Source of the DNA: Cysteiniphilum halobium
Lineage (GTDB): Bacteria > Pseudomonadota > Gammaproteobacteria > Francisellales > Francisellaceae
DNA length: 64,000 nucleotides
Reading direction: 5' to 3'
NCBI RefSeq assembly: GCF_003574425.1
Contig: NZ_KZ984540.1
Location: 25,421-89,420, forward strand
Shown: piece by piece, positions 8,575-17,491 of the stretch
How the letters are laid out: each line of letters starts with the position of its first letter
Numbering within the stretch: the stretch's first letter is position 1
Position numbers and translations under genes: made by a program
Notes under the pieces: generated by a model
The model's input: only the letters and a program-made list of their open reading frames with translations
The model's database searches: none
Told to the model about the DNA's origin: nothing

Positions 8575-10122
8575 ATGTACAAAAAAAGAATTAAGCATCT
8601 TGCTTTAAAATCGTCATTTTGTAGTATTATTTTGATTTTATCATCATGCAGTATGATGTCACCATATGGTGATGATGTTATGGCGAAAACAGCAGCTGCT
8701 AAGAGCAATATAGATAATCATGTAAAAGCTGCAGAATCAGATAAGACAAATAGCAAAAAAGAAGGCGGTCAAGTCAAAGTTTTAGACCAAAACTATGTCT
8801 CATATGTTCAATACAAACCATTATGGGAGCAAGGGCAGGTAAAAGTTGATGGTTCTTTGACCTTTGATCAGATTGTTCAGCTGGTTTTTTCAGCAAGAGG
8901 TGTTTCTGTTGTTAATAACTCATCGATTGATAAAAAGCAAAAGTATGATATTAATTTTTCTGGAAGTATGTCTGATTTTGTCAGTTTTCTATCAGAAAGA
9001 TTAAATAAATATTTCCAAAAGAACAATAATTCGATTGTTGTTAATGATTATGCAACTAAGTCTTTCTATATTAATGCAATGCCTGGCAATAATCAGTTTC
9101 AAATATCCTCAGAAAACGATAACCAACTTGGTACTGTACAAGATGATTATAGTTCAATCTCATCTAGTAGTGGTAATTCATCCGAAGGTTCAAAAAACTC
9201 AGCCAAAGGAGAGGTGGATATTTGGCGAGATGTACAAAATGCAGTTGAGAAGTTAGAGTCTAAAAATGGTAGTTATAGCATTGAACAGTCTGCATCGGTA
9301 GTTACCGTGACCGATGCTGTAAAGAACTTGGCAGAAATTGGTGCCTGGGTTAATGCATACAATAAAATGATATCAAAACAAGTCCTACTTAAGGTGCAGG
9401 TATTAACGGTAAAATTAAATAAAGGCTTTAGTAGAGGTATTGATTTTCAGCAATTACAACTCAAAAATGGTTGGAGTCTTAGTAATACTGTCCTTAGTGC
9501 CGTAAGTAACTACAATCCATTAGTTGACAATACAACGATTGGAGCAGCTGTAAATTCGACGACAGGCTCTATTAAACTCGCAAGTTCACTAATTCAATAT
9601 TTACAGACTAAAGGTCAAGTGTATTTAACGCAAGAGCCACTGGTAACGACATTGAATAATCATGCGGCACAGGTAGCGCAGACGATGCTAACGGGTTATG
9701 TAAAACAAGTAACGACAACAAATACAACCACAAGTTCAGGTGGGGAGGGGCCTTTGCTACAAGCAAGCTTAGAGCCGGGTGCAATCTCTTCAGGTATTAA
9801 ACTTAGTATCTTGCCACATATCCAAGATGATAAAGTGGTCTTGCGCATATCAGTTGACTTATCGACCATTGAGGGTATCAAAAAGAGTGGTAATGTTGAT
9901 AAGGAACAAGCTGAAATTGATTTACCAGTTGTTGAAAATAAAGAATTTAATCAAATTTCAATGCTAAATAATGGGCAAACTTTACTTATGGGAGGCTATA
10001 TTTCCCACGATAATGAGTATAACAATTTGAAAAATCTCGGAACGAATATATTGGGTTCAAATTCTACCAAACAAGACACTTATGAAACCATCTTGTTAAT
10101 AACCCCGTATATTCAACAATAA
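8575..10122 (+). CDS. pilN: Type IVb pilus secretin, PilN/BfpB/TcpC-like lipoprotein
   Basis: Outer-membrane secretin through which the pilus exits. The N-terminus is a lipoprotein signal with lipobox LSSC (Cys25). An N-domain (about 95-165) is followed by a Ser/Asn-rich linker (about 185-215). The secretin core includes KQVLLKVQVLTVKLNKGFS near 275-293 and the C-terminal signature region GIKLSILPHIQDDKVVLRIS followed by ISMLNNGQTLLMGGYI near 470-485. Length 515 fits PilN/BfpB proteins. It directly follows the TcpQ-like gene and precedes PilO, as in R64. The lipid anchor suggests pilotin-independent outer-membrane targeting, as in other type IVb systems. Confidence 0.9.
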   Translation: MYKKRIKHLALKSSFCSIILILSSCSMMSPYGDDVMAKTAAAKSNIDNHVKAAESDKTNSKKEGGQVKVLDQNYVSYVQYKPLWEQGQVKVDGSLTFDQIVQLVFSARGVSVVNNSSIDKKQKYDINFSGSMSDFVSFLSERLNKYFQKNNNSIVVNDYATKSFYINAMPGNNQFQISSENDNQLGTVQDDYSSISSSSGNSSEGSKNSAKGEVDIWRDVQNAVEKLESKNGSYSIEQSASVVTVTDAVKNLAEIGAWVNAYNKMISKQVLLKVQVLTVKLNKGFSRGIDFQQLQLKNGWSLSNTVLSAVSNYNPLVDNTTIGAAVNSTTGSIKLASSLIQYLQTKGQVYLTQEPLVTTLNNHAAQVAQTMLTGYVKQVTTTNTTTSSGGEGPLLQASLEPGAISSGIKLSILPHIQDDKVVLRISVDLSTIEGIKKSGNVDKEQAEIDLPVVENKEFNQISMLNNGQTLLMGGYISHDNEYNNLKNLGTNILGSNSTKQDTYETILLITPYIQQ

Positions 10123-10140
10123 TGGTATACAGGTAGTTGT

Positions 10141-11487
10141 ATGAGTGTTAAGAGTAAACAAAATCAGTATCTTTTACCTAATTTTGATATCGATATCCCA
10201 AGTAATGTTGTAACAAAAACACAGCTGAGGGAATTTATAAGCGATAATGCAGGAGATAATGAATATTATTGTCACAGTGATCTGTTTAAAAAAGTTTATT
10301 ATGCGGATAAACCGGGCTATTTGTTATCTGGATTAATTCTTGAATATAAATTATCACCTTTAAAATACCTATACATTGAAAAAGATAAGCACGGTTTTTT
10401 TACGCTTGTCTCGATCGCAAGTGGGCGGGTAATATATGAAGGTAAGGTTGATAATATCGCATTTTGTGTTAGCCAAATCAATATTCTACTAGGATACGAT
10501 GAACATCCGTTAGAGATAGAGAGCTTTAATCTTTCTGAGGATGAGCTGAGCCTTATCTCAGGTATTAATGGTAATGGTGTAGAAATTAACCTGTTTGAAT
10601 TGTCTCAAAGCATTGGGGCTAGCTTAAAACCAATTGGCATGTTTAAATTTAAAAAAATAGCCACTGGTCATAATGTAGGATTTTTAAAGGATAAGAAAAA
10701 GTTATCTATATTGCTGGTTATTGTTGTATTAATTTTGGTCTTTGGATATTACTTTTTGTCGCATCACACCAGCGCAAATGATGATATGGCTGCAAAGCTA
10801 AGAGCGATGAAAATGAAAATTGCTAAACAGCACCGTTTTGAAGCCAAAAAGACTAAGCTTACAGCGAAACCTAAAAAAGTAGTCGATATGTATAATCAGT
10901 ACGTCGACACAATGATATTAGCAGATGACATCGTAAAAGCTTATTTTAAGGGTTTCAGTCAAATAAATAGCACATATCCTGAGTTGACGACCATACACTC
11001 TATAACGTATCAAAATAACACGATAACCTTTGGCTTAGCATTTAAATTCGTTGACTCTCTGTTATTGTCAGATGTTGTCAGCAAAGCCAAAGAGCATCAC
11101 TTATCGCTTGTGTTGGATGATCAGAAAAGCTTAGCTCATGCATCTATTACATTTTTGGTGAAACAAAATAAAGAACAGAGCAGTGATTTATTTAAGCACA
11201 AAGCAGAGATCAATCACAATGTTATTGATTATCTTACTTTTATTAAGAAGATAGATTTTAAGCATAAAATTGCCTATGAGTTATCTGTTGTCAAAAGTTT
11301 TCAAGGCTATAAAACCGAAGATTTAACGCTTAGTCTTAAGGCAGTAACTTTGAATGAAGTGGCTTCGATTATCCAAAGTACGCAATCATTTGCCAGTAAA
11401 GTGATCAGCTTTACTTCAACTCCTTTGGATAATTCAAATGATTTATTATGGGATATAGATATTAATATAGAGTTTTTTGGAGTGTAA
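10141..11487 (+). CDS. pilO: Type IVb pilus assembly protein PilO (PilO2 family)
   Basis: 448-residue inner-membrane protein. About 185 cytoplasmic residues come first, then one strong membrane span (LLVIVVLILVFGYYFL, about 189-205), a basic coiled segment and a periplasmic C-terminal domain. This soluble-TM-soluble layout is that of the PilO2/BfpC-like proteins that connect the ATPase to the periplasmic machinery. The position between secretin and PilP supports the call more strongly than any short motif. It starts 18 bases after the secretin stop; the gap shows no strong ribosome binding site. Confidence 0.75.
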   Translation: MSVKSKQNQYLLPNFDIDIPSNVVTKTQLREFISDNAGDNEYYCHSDLFKKVYYADKPGYLLSGLILEYKLSPLKYLYIEKDKHGFFTLVSIASGRVIYEGKVDNIAFCVSQINILLGYDEHPLEIESFNLSEDELSLISGINGNGVEINLFELSQSIGASLKPIGMFKFKKIATGHNVGFLKDKKKLSILLVIVVLILVFGYYFLSHHTSANDDMAAKLRAMKMKIAKQHRFEAKKTKLTAKPKKVVDMYNQYVDTMILADDIVKAYFKGFSQINSTYPELTTIHSITYQNNTITFGLAFKFVDSLLLSDVVSKAKEHHLSLVLDDQKSLAHASITFLVKQNKEQSSDLFKHKAEINHNVIDYLTFIKKIDFKHKIAYELSVVKSFQGYKTEDLTLSLKAVTLNEVASIIQSTQSFASKVISFTSTPLDNSNDLLWDIDINIEFFGV

Positions 11488-11488
11488 G

Positions 11489-12112
11489 ATGATGAGAAAA
11501 ATTAATCTGTGTGTGCCAGTCATATATTTAGCAGCTGTTATGTCTGGTTTAGCTGCCACTAGTTCTAATCCTGCAGTAGATAATAGCAGTATGCCTATGT
11601 CAACGGTTAAACAAAGTCAAGTTCAGTCCGCCACAATACCAACAGGTGGCTTGACTAAGCATAATGATGATGTACAAATAGCTAAAAAGCCTCAGGCACA
11701 GGTTGTAAATGCAGCATATGCAGTGACAAATAGCGATAGCGGCTCAACAATTCAAAAACTTGAACAGCAATCAAAAGAAATCGCAGCGCTTAATTATAAG
11801 ATGCAGTTGATGACTGAGCAGAATAAATACTTACAAATGCAAATTGAAAATCAACAGTTATTACAAAAATACAATCACGCAAATCTTGCGATTGAGAATA
11901 ACCAACCGCAAACACTGCTAAATAGGGTTACGTTGTCTGGTATTTCGAATGATAAAGGTCTTGGTTATGCTGCTTTGCTGACTTTAAAAGGCAAAGATTA
12001 TCTTGTGAGGCAAGGTCAGACGATTGATGGTATTGAAGTTAAAAAGATAGCTAGCCACTTAGTTGTACTATTTGATGCCAATTACAATGCAACGAGAATG
12101 TTAACTTTATAA
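11489..12112 (+). CDS. pilP: Type IV pilus biogenesis protein PilP
   Basis: 207-residue exported protein. Signal peptide at about residues 1-24 (VPVIYLAAVMSGLAA), a variable Ser/Gln-rich stretch, a coiled coil at about 85-130 (IQKLEQQSKEIAALNYKMQL and on), then a small C-terminal beta domain (LLTLKGKDYLVRQGQTIDG ... IASHLVVLFDA) of the PilP type that contacts the secretin. I start at the ATG at 11489; GGAG at 11479-11482 serves it or the adjacent ATG at 11492. The start lies right after the pilO stop (11485-11487). Confidence 0.75.
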   Translation: MMRKINLCVPVIYLAAVMSGLAATSSNPAVDNSSMPMSTVKQSQVQSATIPTGGLTKHNDDVQIAKKPQAQVVNAAYAVTNSDSGSTIQKLEQQSKEIAALNYKMQLMTEQNKYLQMQIENQQLLQKYNHANLAIENNQPQTLLNRVTLSGISNDKGLGYAALLTLKGKDYLVRQGQTIDGIEVKKIASHLVVLFDANYNATRMLTL

Positions 12113-12127
12113 ACTAGCGGTAGAGAG

Positions 12128-13621
12128 ATGTTACAAGAAAATACCTTTTTAAATCTGGTTGACAATATTAAAGATCTACCAACAAACCTGATCTTATTTA
12201 AAGAGACGGTTGATTGGTGTATTAATATTGGGGAGGGCAGTTGCTTGCTTTTCCAGGATGGCACGGTTGTTGTGAATAATAAATGCACGCCGGAGATCAA
12301 AATTAAGATCATGCACATCCTGGCGAAGCATGCGATTGCGGTGAAAAAGTATATTGTAGTGTCACAAAGTTGCTTAGTTGATTTGTATGAATTTTATGAC
12401 ATTAATACATCGCAGCTAGCATTAAATTTACAGGATAAAAGTCAGCTTGAAATAGATGAAGATAGTAGGATACGTGAGTTACTCCTTGAGATTATCTATG
12501 ATGCGGTAAGGCAAGATGTCAGTGATGTGCATATGGAGGTGCGTAAGGATACGTCAAAAGTCAGGTTTCGAATCAATGGTGAGCTCCTTATTTATCGAGA
12601 GTTAGCAACAGATGATGCCTTTAAGATATGTTATATCGCCTTTAATAGGGAAAGTGATGATGTAAAAGAGCATTTTAGCCCACTGATCACGATGGATGCA
12701 TCGATGGATTTGGAGCTTAAGAATAATAAGATGATACGGGTAAGATTAGCAAGTATCCCTGCTTACCCTTACCCAAATTTTGATTGTGTTATGCGGATAT
12801 TAACCGTTGATACAAAGATACCAAGTCTCCTTGAGCTAGGTTATACCGAAGATCAACTGCAGGTTTTGCAAAAAGTAATCAGGAAAAAAGCAGGTGCAAT
12901 CATTGTATCAGGGGCAACCGGTTCTGGTAAAACTACAACCTTGGCTTCGTTAGTTAGTCAATTACCGAAAAAAAGTAAAGTTTACTCAATCGAAGACCCA
13001 ATTGAGAAAAAGCTCAGTAATGCAACACAAGTACCAACAAAAGGTGGAGAGCTTGGTGGTTTCTTTGAGCTGACAAGGCAGACATTGCGTATGGATCCTG
13101 ATCAAATTGTTATTGGTGAGGTGCGCGATGAGCAAACCGCTAAAATTATGTCAAGAGCGTCGATAACGGGGCATTTGGTCATTACAACTATTCATACCAA
13201 CTCGGCAATTAATATTGTATTTAGATTATTGGATCTAGGGCTTGATCTATATTCCATACTGGATCCTAATTTCTTATTGTGCCTGGTTTATCAGACTTTA
13301 GTTAAACGCTTGTGCTCAGAGTGTAAAGTCAAAGATGACAATCCACTACATATAAGACATTTTGGCGAGAATATTTACAAACGTAATGAACACTCAAATT
13401 GTATGCATTGTGCTAATACAGGCATCTCGGGACGAATATTGATTGCAGAGGTAATAGATATGGGTAAACGTGAGTTTGAGTATATCAAAAATAACGACTG
13501 GCACACGTGGCAAGAAGAGTTGTCAAGAAACAATCAAGATATTAAAGCCAAACTGATTGACCCTATCTTAAGAGGTGATGTTTCAGTTGAAGATGCGGTT
13601 GATATCGCAGATATAATATGA
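12128..13621 (+). CDS. pilQ: Type IVb pilus assembly ATPase, PilQ/PilB/GspE family
   Basis: Cytoplasmic hexameric secretion ATPase that powers pilus extension. Walker A GATGSGKTT at residues 262-270, Asp-box region SIEDPIE near 295, Walker B/His-box area DPDQIVIGEVRDEQTA near 320-335 and GHLVITTIHTNSA near 350. A zinc-type tetracysteine pair is present: C396-x2-C399 and C425-x2-C428. Length 497 fits R64 PilQ and BfpD. No second ATPase of the retraction (PilT) type is found in the locus, as in R64-type systems. Residue positions were computed from codon coordinates. Confidence 0.93.
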   Translation: MLQENTFLNLVDNIKDLPTNLILFKETVDWCINIGEGSCLLFQDGTVVVNNKCTPEIKIKIMHILAKHAIAVKKYIVVSQSCLVDLYEFYDINTSQLALNLQDKSQLEIDEDSRIRELLLEIIYDAVRQDVSDVHMEVRKDTSKVRFRINGELLIYRELATDDAFKICYIAFNRESDDVKEHFSPLITMDASMDLELKNNKMIRVRLASIPAYPYPNFDCVMRILTVDTKIPSLLELGYTEDQLQVLQKVIRKKAGAIIVSGATGSGKTTTLASLVSQLPKKSKVYSIEDPIEKKLSNATQVPTKGGELGGFFELTRQTLRMDPDQIVIGEVRDEQTAKIMSRASITGHLVITTIHTNSAINIVFRLLDLGLDLYSILDPNFLLCLVYQTLVKRLCSECKVKDDNPLHIRHFGENIYKRNEHSNCMHCANTGISGRILIAEVIDMGKREFEYIKNNDWHTWQEELSRNNQDIKAKLIDPILRGDVSVEDAVDIADII

Positions 13622-13637
13622 ATACTTGAGGATTTGT

Positions 13638-14699
13638 ATGAAACTTGATGTGCTAAAAAAATACTGGATTAAATATAACTTCAGTCATAAAGATAAGTTT
13701 AATTTTATGACGGTAATATATGACTGTCTTAATTATGGATTGAGTCTCAATGTTATCTTAAAATCTATTTTACCTTCTTATTGTACAAACAAGGTATTGC
13801 AATATATCTATAGAGATATTAATCGTTCGTTAATGAATGGAATCGCCTTTTCACAGGCGATTAAGTTCTGGTATGGCGAGACGGCAGGGCATATTGTCGA
13901 GGCAGGAGAAGGTGGCAGTAATGCCAACTTTGCGCATGCGCTTCATAATATGCTTGAATCACTGGGTAAATCATCGTCCTTACCCAAGTTGATTATGGGT
14001 AAGATTACTTATGGCCTGACATTAGCCGTTGGCTCTATCGTGCTCACAAGTTATTTTGTATTATCGATTTTTCCACAGCTATTATCCCAACTGCCAGAGA
14101 ACAAGTCAGCTGCTGAGTTGCCCACTTCAGTATCGTGGTATTTGCAATTGGGGCATTTTTACACAGATGGTGGTCTTTATGTCGTTCTTGTTTGTTTGAT
14201 TGCACTAGCGATTGCACTTTATCTGACATTGAGATTCTTTGTTAGCACGCAACGTTCAGTGATTGATAAGTTGCCGATATTTAAATTATATAAACGATTG
14301 AATGCTGCTAATTATATGATGCAATTGGGGATCTTATTCAAAGCGAATAATCTAATTCTTGAGGCAAACAACAAGGTTTTAAAATCAGGATCACCCTATG
14401 TCAAAATGCAGTGCCGAAAAATACAACATAATATTGCGCAAGGTATTGTGTCACTAGAGGAGGCTTTTGCGAATACTTTTTTTACGCCGCAAGAAACAGC
14501 GATTTTTAAATCATTGGCAATTACCAATCAGTTTGAAAATCAATGTGAACAGATTGGCAAAAATATGCGTGGTGAATTGGTTAATAAAATGGTTATGCAG
14601 GCTAAACGAATAGGAGGTGTTCTTGTTGGGTTATCATTTGTAAATATTTTATGGGGAATGTTAGCAATTTATATGTTAAGTCAGTATATGGCATCTTAA
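13638..14699 (+). CDS. pilR: Type IVb pilus inner-membrane platform protein, PilR/GspF family
   Basis: 353-residue polytopic protein of the GspF/PilC/BfpE family that forms the inner-membrane platform above the ATPase. Two related helical domains are separated by membrane spans: LIMGKITYGLTLAVGSIVLTS near 118-140, LYVVLVCLIALAIALYLTLRF near 183-205, and a C-terminal span GVLVGLSFVNILWGMLAIYM near 327-347. I start at the ATG at 13638, with GAGG at 13628-13631 ahead of it. A longer frame from 13626 has no ribosome binding site. The gap to the ATPase stop is 16 bases, so they are co-transcribed. Confidence 0.88.
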   Translation: MKLDVLKKYWIKYNFSHKDKFNFMTVIYDCLNYGLSLNVILKSILPSYCTNKVLQYIYRDINRSLMNGIAFSQAIKFWYGETAGHIVEAGEGGSNANFAHALHNMLESLGKSSSLPKLIMGKITYGLTLAVGSIVLTSYFVLSIFPQLLSQLPENKSAAELPTSVSWYLQLGHFYTDGGLYVVLVCLIALAIALYLTLRFFVSTQRSVIDKLPIFKLYKRLNAANYMMQLGILFKANNLILEANNKVLKSGSPYVKMQCRKIQHNIAQGIVSLEEAFANTFFTPQETAIFKSLAITNQFENQCEQIGKNMRGELVNKMVMQAKRIGGVLVGLSFVNILWGMLAIYMLSQYMAS

Positions 14700-14832
14700 A
14701 AATTGAGAAGTAACAAAGTTCCTAAATAATTTGTAAAAAAATAAATTATCTACTAAGTAGCTTGTAATAACTTAGAGGCAAATTAGGTTATAAAAAATCA
14801 AACAAAACAGAGAATTATTCAGAGGAGATATA
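14700..14832 (+). promoter_or_regulatory. Intergenic region before the major prepilin gene
   Basis: A 133-base break in an otherwise tight operon, directly before the major prepilin. It contains the perfect 11-base palindrome CTACTAAGTAG at 14750-14760 and AT-rich stretches that could hold an internal promoter (for example TTATAAA near 14789). Major pilin genes commonly have extra expression relative to assembly genes. No -35/-10 pair with correct spacing stood out, so the promoter is inferred. Confidence 0.35.
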
Positions 14833-15348
14833 ATGAATATTAGTATGAGAATGCAGAAGCGAAATAAGCAAAAAGGTTTAACAATTGTCGAAACCCTTTT
14901 AGCTATTATTATAGGGGTAATTATTCTAGTGGCTGCATTTTACCTTTATGGAAATGCTAGGGATTCAGCACGAATAAATACGTATATTGAGGATTTATCT
15001 GATCAAGTTACACAAGCAGAGAATCTATATAGTCCTAATATGAAACATATTCCAATAACTACAATTCAGATAACAGATTTGGGTGTTGCCCATACAATTG
15101 ATCCCTATGGGAACCCATATATTGCAAACTTAAATATAACTAAAGGTACTGGAACGTCAGGGGCGACAGCTACGTTAACCGTATCTGGTGGAGCTACATC
15201 TGGCAGATCTGCGCCGTCGGGATTATGTAGAAAATTAGCTATGTTCGCCTCTTCTATGATTGATAGTGGCTTGCTTCAACCAACAGGCAATACCATAAAT
15301 TGCTCATCAGCGGGTGATACCTATAACTTTACATTAAATTTAGAATGA
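14833..15348 (+). CDS. pilS: Major type IVb prepilin (PilS/TcpA-like)
   Basis: 171-residue prepilin. A 15-residue basic leader ends in KG, and the predicted cleavage is before Leu (KG^LTIVE), giving a mature protein of 156 residues with Glu at +5 and an aliphatic N-terminal helix (LLAIIIGVIILVAAFYLY). A non-Phe first residue is typical of type IVb pilins. Two cysteines near the C-terminus (SGLC and TINC, about 30 apart) could form the pilin disulfide loop. It has the strongest ribosome binding site of the locus (AGAGGAGATATAATG), in keeping with a major subunit. Processing needs a prepilin peptidase; see the short one at 17492. Confidence 0.88.
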   Translation: MNISMRMQKRNKQKGLTIVETLLAIIIGVIILVAAFYLYGNARDSARINTYIEDLSDQVTQAENLYSPNMKHIPITTIQITDLGVAHTIDPYGNPYIANLNITKGTGTSGATATLTVSGGATSGRSAPSGLCRKLAMFASSMIDSGLLQPTGNTINCSSAGDTYNFTLNLE

Positions 15349-15572
15349 TCGTTTTCATCAAGATATAATTGTTTGCAAAACATTTTGGTTATGCGGAAGG
15401 TTCGAAAGACTTTAGATAATATGGTATTTTGAGTTAGTGGGTAAGGGTATTTATATAAGTATAGACATAGAAGAACTAGCAGAAAATATAAAGTTTCCAG
15501 TAAGCCATGAATGAAATTTATAAAACTACTATGACTGTTTGAATTAAATTAAAAATATATTGAGATGTTTAT
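15349..15572. other. 224-base gap between prepilin genes
   Basis: AT-rich, with no ORF, no clear hairpin terminator and no confident promoter. Together with the gap before the major prepilin it isolates the prepilin gene on both sides, which would allow separate transcription of the abundant subunit. Confidence 0.4.
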
Positions 15573-16160
15573 ATGTTGCTGCAACCAAAACTACAGTATC
15601 AACATGGACTTACCATAGTTGAATGTTTACTTGTTATAATTATTGCTTTTCTTGTACTTACCAGTGGTTTTGGATGGATTGAATCTTTGCGAAGAGACAT
15701 CATAATTTCAAACGAAATATCACAACTTGATTATGCTATTGTACAGGCTTTAGAGGGGGTAAATGCCTATTACCATAACTGTATTATTAATGGGGGTTCT
15801 GCTAGACATTGTTTATCTAAGGCTACAATGAGCACCATTAATTCTTTGCAGACGGGTGGCTATATAACAGATAAAACTGAACAAATATTGCAGCTGCATT
15901 TTCCAGATAAAACACAAGGCACTACTAAAAAGCCTATATACCACTTTAAGACTAAAAATATTCAAAAAGCGCCACAAGAATTGATTAATTTCTATATTGA
16001 GGTAGATAATCTCAAGTTGATTAATATTAATAGATCAGTGATTTACCTATGTAACACAATGAGAGATTGCCAGCTGAAAACAGCACCTGGTAGGGCAACT
16101 AAATATGATATTGATAAAAATAAAATTATTTATACCAACCAATTAAATGCGTACCTATAG
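15573..16160 (+). CDS. Type IVb prepilin-like protein, minor pilin
   Basis: 195-residue prepilin with a 12-residue leader ending in HG and predicted cleavage HG^LTIVE, the same mature start as the major pilin, followed by CLLVIIIAFLVLTSGFGW. Glu at +5 is present. Cys pairs in the body (YYHNC ... ARHC and VIYLC ... RDC) suggest disulfides in the globular domain. No strong ribosome binding site is visible before the ATG, consistent with lower expression than the major pilin. It could be a second pilin variant or a minor pilin priming assembly; no family name can be given. Confidence 0.75.
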   Translation: MLLQPKLQYQHGLTIVECLLVIIIAFLVLTSGFGWIESLRRDIIISNEISQLDYAIVQALEGVNAYYHNCIINGGSARHCLSKATMSTINSLQTGGYITDKTEQILQLHFPDKTQGTTKKPIYHFKTKNIQKAPQELINFYIEVDNLKLININRSVIYLCNTMRDCQLKTAPGRATKYDIDKNKIIYTNQLNAYL

Positions 16161-16217
16161 CAAGTAGCTTAAGTTCTGATAAATATTTAAGTAAGTATAA
16201 AGATAAAGGGGAGAGAG

Positions 16218-17051
16218 GTGAGAAACAAACTAAGACAGCATGGGATGAGTCTCGTGGAGATGCTACTGGTCATTGTTATTGGGGGATTATTAATTGTTAT
16301 CTTTTTTAGCTTTATCAATAAAGCGCGTTCATTTTCACAAGAACAAAGCTCAGTTACTGAGATTAATCAGCTATTTGTTGCCGTGAAAAATTATGCTCAG
16401 TCAAAAAGTGGGACGCTACCAAAAATTGATTTCACTCAGAAGATGGAAGCTGAAAAATTTATTACAAAAGATCAGACATATGGCCGCTATTGGTCTTTGG
16501 TGTCAATGAAAGGCGATAGTGGACATAAGGGACAAGTCGATATTTCGTTCTGTGTCGATAAAACGCATCAGACTGGTATTTTAAGCGGAGTCCCACAGTC
16601 ACATATAGATAATAGAGTTGACTGTAGTAAAACAGTTAAGAGTTGGATCGGGATGACAGCAGCTTATGTGATATCTACCCAAGCTAATAATGATAGGACT
16701 AAACTCTATCCTATTTCTCTTGATTCTACGAATTACGCTCCACAAGAACAAAAGATAGACATAAAAAACTTACCAGGCGCATGCACTCCTGATCAAGTAC
16801 AGTTTATGGTGTTGATTTCACAAGTTAATCTTGGTGGATTACCGATTACAGCACTATATCCTACTGTAACGATAACTTCTGCGGGTGGCAAATGTCCTAC
16901 TTCAGGATCATGTGTGGTATCTCCTAGCTTGCAATATATGATTATGGGGACAAATGGCTTATGTAAAGTTGGGCCAACTAATCCGTGTCCCTCAATGGGA
17001 TCAAAAAAATTTCAAATATCAGGCGCTATTATGGCTTTTTGTCCCAAATAA
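16218..17051 (+). CDS. Larger type IVb prepilin-like protein, candidate tip/initiator minor pilin
   Basis: 277-residue prepilin with a 9-residue leader and cleavage HG^MSLVE. Glu +5 is present, followed by MLLVIVIGGLLIVIFFSFI. Start is GTG at 16218, with AAAGGGGAGAGAG immediately upstream; no other start keeps the leader. The globular part is large for a pilin (about 240 residues) and has several cysteines toward the C-terminus. Large minor pilins of this size in other type IVb systems (CofB/TcpB, R64 PilV) sit at the tip and bind a secreted adhesin, so the same role is inferred from size and place only. Confidence 0.72.
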   Translation: MRNKLRQHGMSLVEMLLVIVIGGLLIVIFFSFINKARSFSQEQSSVTEINQLFVAVKNYAQSKSGTLPKIDFTQKMEAEKFITKDQTYGRYWSLVSMKGDSGHKGQVDISFCVDKTHQTGILSGVPQSHIDNRVDCSKTVKSWIGMTAAYVISTQANNDRTKLYPISLDSTNYAPQEQKIDIKNLPGACTPDQVQFMVLISQVNLGGLPITALYPTVTITSAGGKCPTSGSCVVSPSLQYMIMGTNGLCKVGPTNPCPSMGSKKFQISGAIMAFCPK

Positions 17052-17066
17052 AGTCAGCGAGTGTTT

Positions 17067-17483
17067 ATGTCGATGGTGAAATATATGAAATATCAATTTA
17101 GTTTAGCCTTATTTATTATTTGTGCGTTGCTATTATCTGTTTTTGATCAGGTGCTAGGGGATACGATCTATTCGATAGCATCTCCAAGTCAGTCCAGTTG
17201 TGCTAAGGCTGTATTAGATAATAAACCAAGCGATATTGATTATTTTGGTGCGCAGTATCACAAAACTCCACATTTAGTGTCTTATCCTCAGACTCAATTT
17301 AACTTTCAGGGTATTAATGATCATATATCTTCTGGTAATTTAATCAAAAACTGTATTATGACAGAGTTTTTTATGAACCCACACTTTAATTCAGATGGCA
17401 CATTATCGACAACGAAGTACGAACCTACGCAAGTGGTATGCCAAGATGAGATAGTTAGCTTATCAAGTGCAAACTGCCATTAG
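17067..17483 (+). CDS. Small exported four-cysteine protein of the pilus locus
   Basis: 138 residues with an N-terminal signal peptide (about 1-30, LALFIICALLLSVFDQVLG) and a mature part of roughly 105 residues carrying four cysteines, a number suited to two disulfides. There is no prepilin motif and no second membrane span. I do not recognise the family. It lies 15 bases after the large prepilin and 8 bases before the peptidase-like gene, so it is part of the operon. The start is uncertain: GTG at 17061 or ATG at 17067; neither has a clear ribosome binding site. Confidence 0.6.
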   Translation: MSMVKYMKYQFSLALFIICALLLSVFDQVLGDTIYSIASPSQSSCAKAVLDNKPSDIDYFGAQYHKTPHLVSYPQTQFNFQGINDHISSGNLIKNCIMTEFFMNPHFNSDGTLSTTKYEPTQVVCQDEIVSLSSANCH

Positions 17484-17491
17484 GAAATTAT

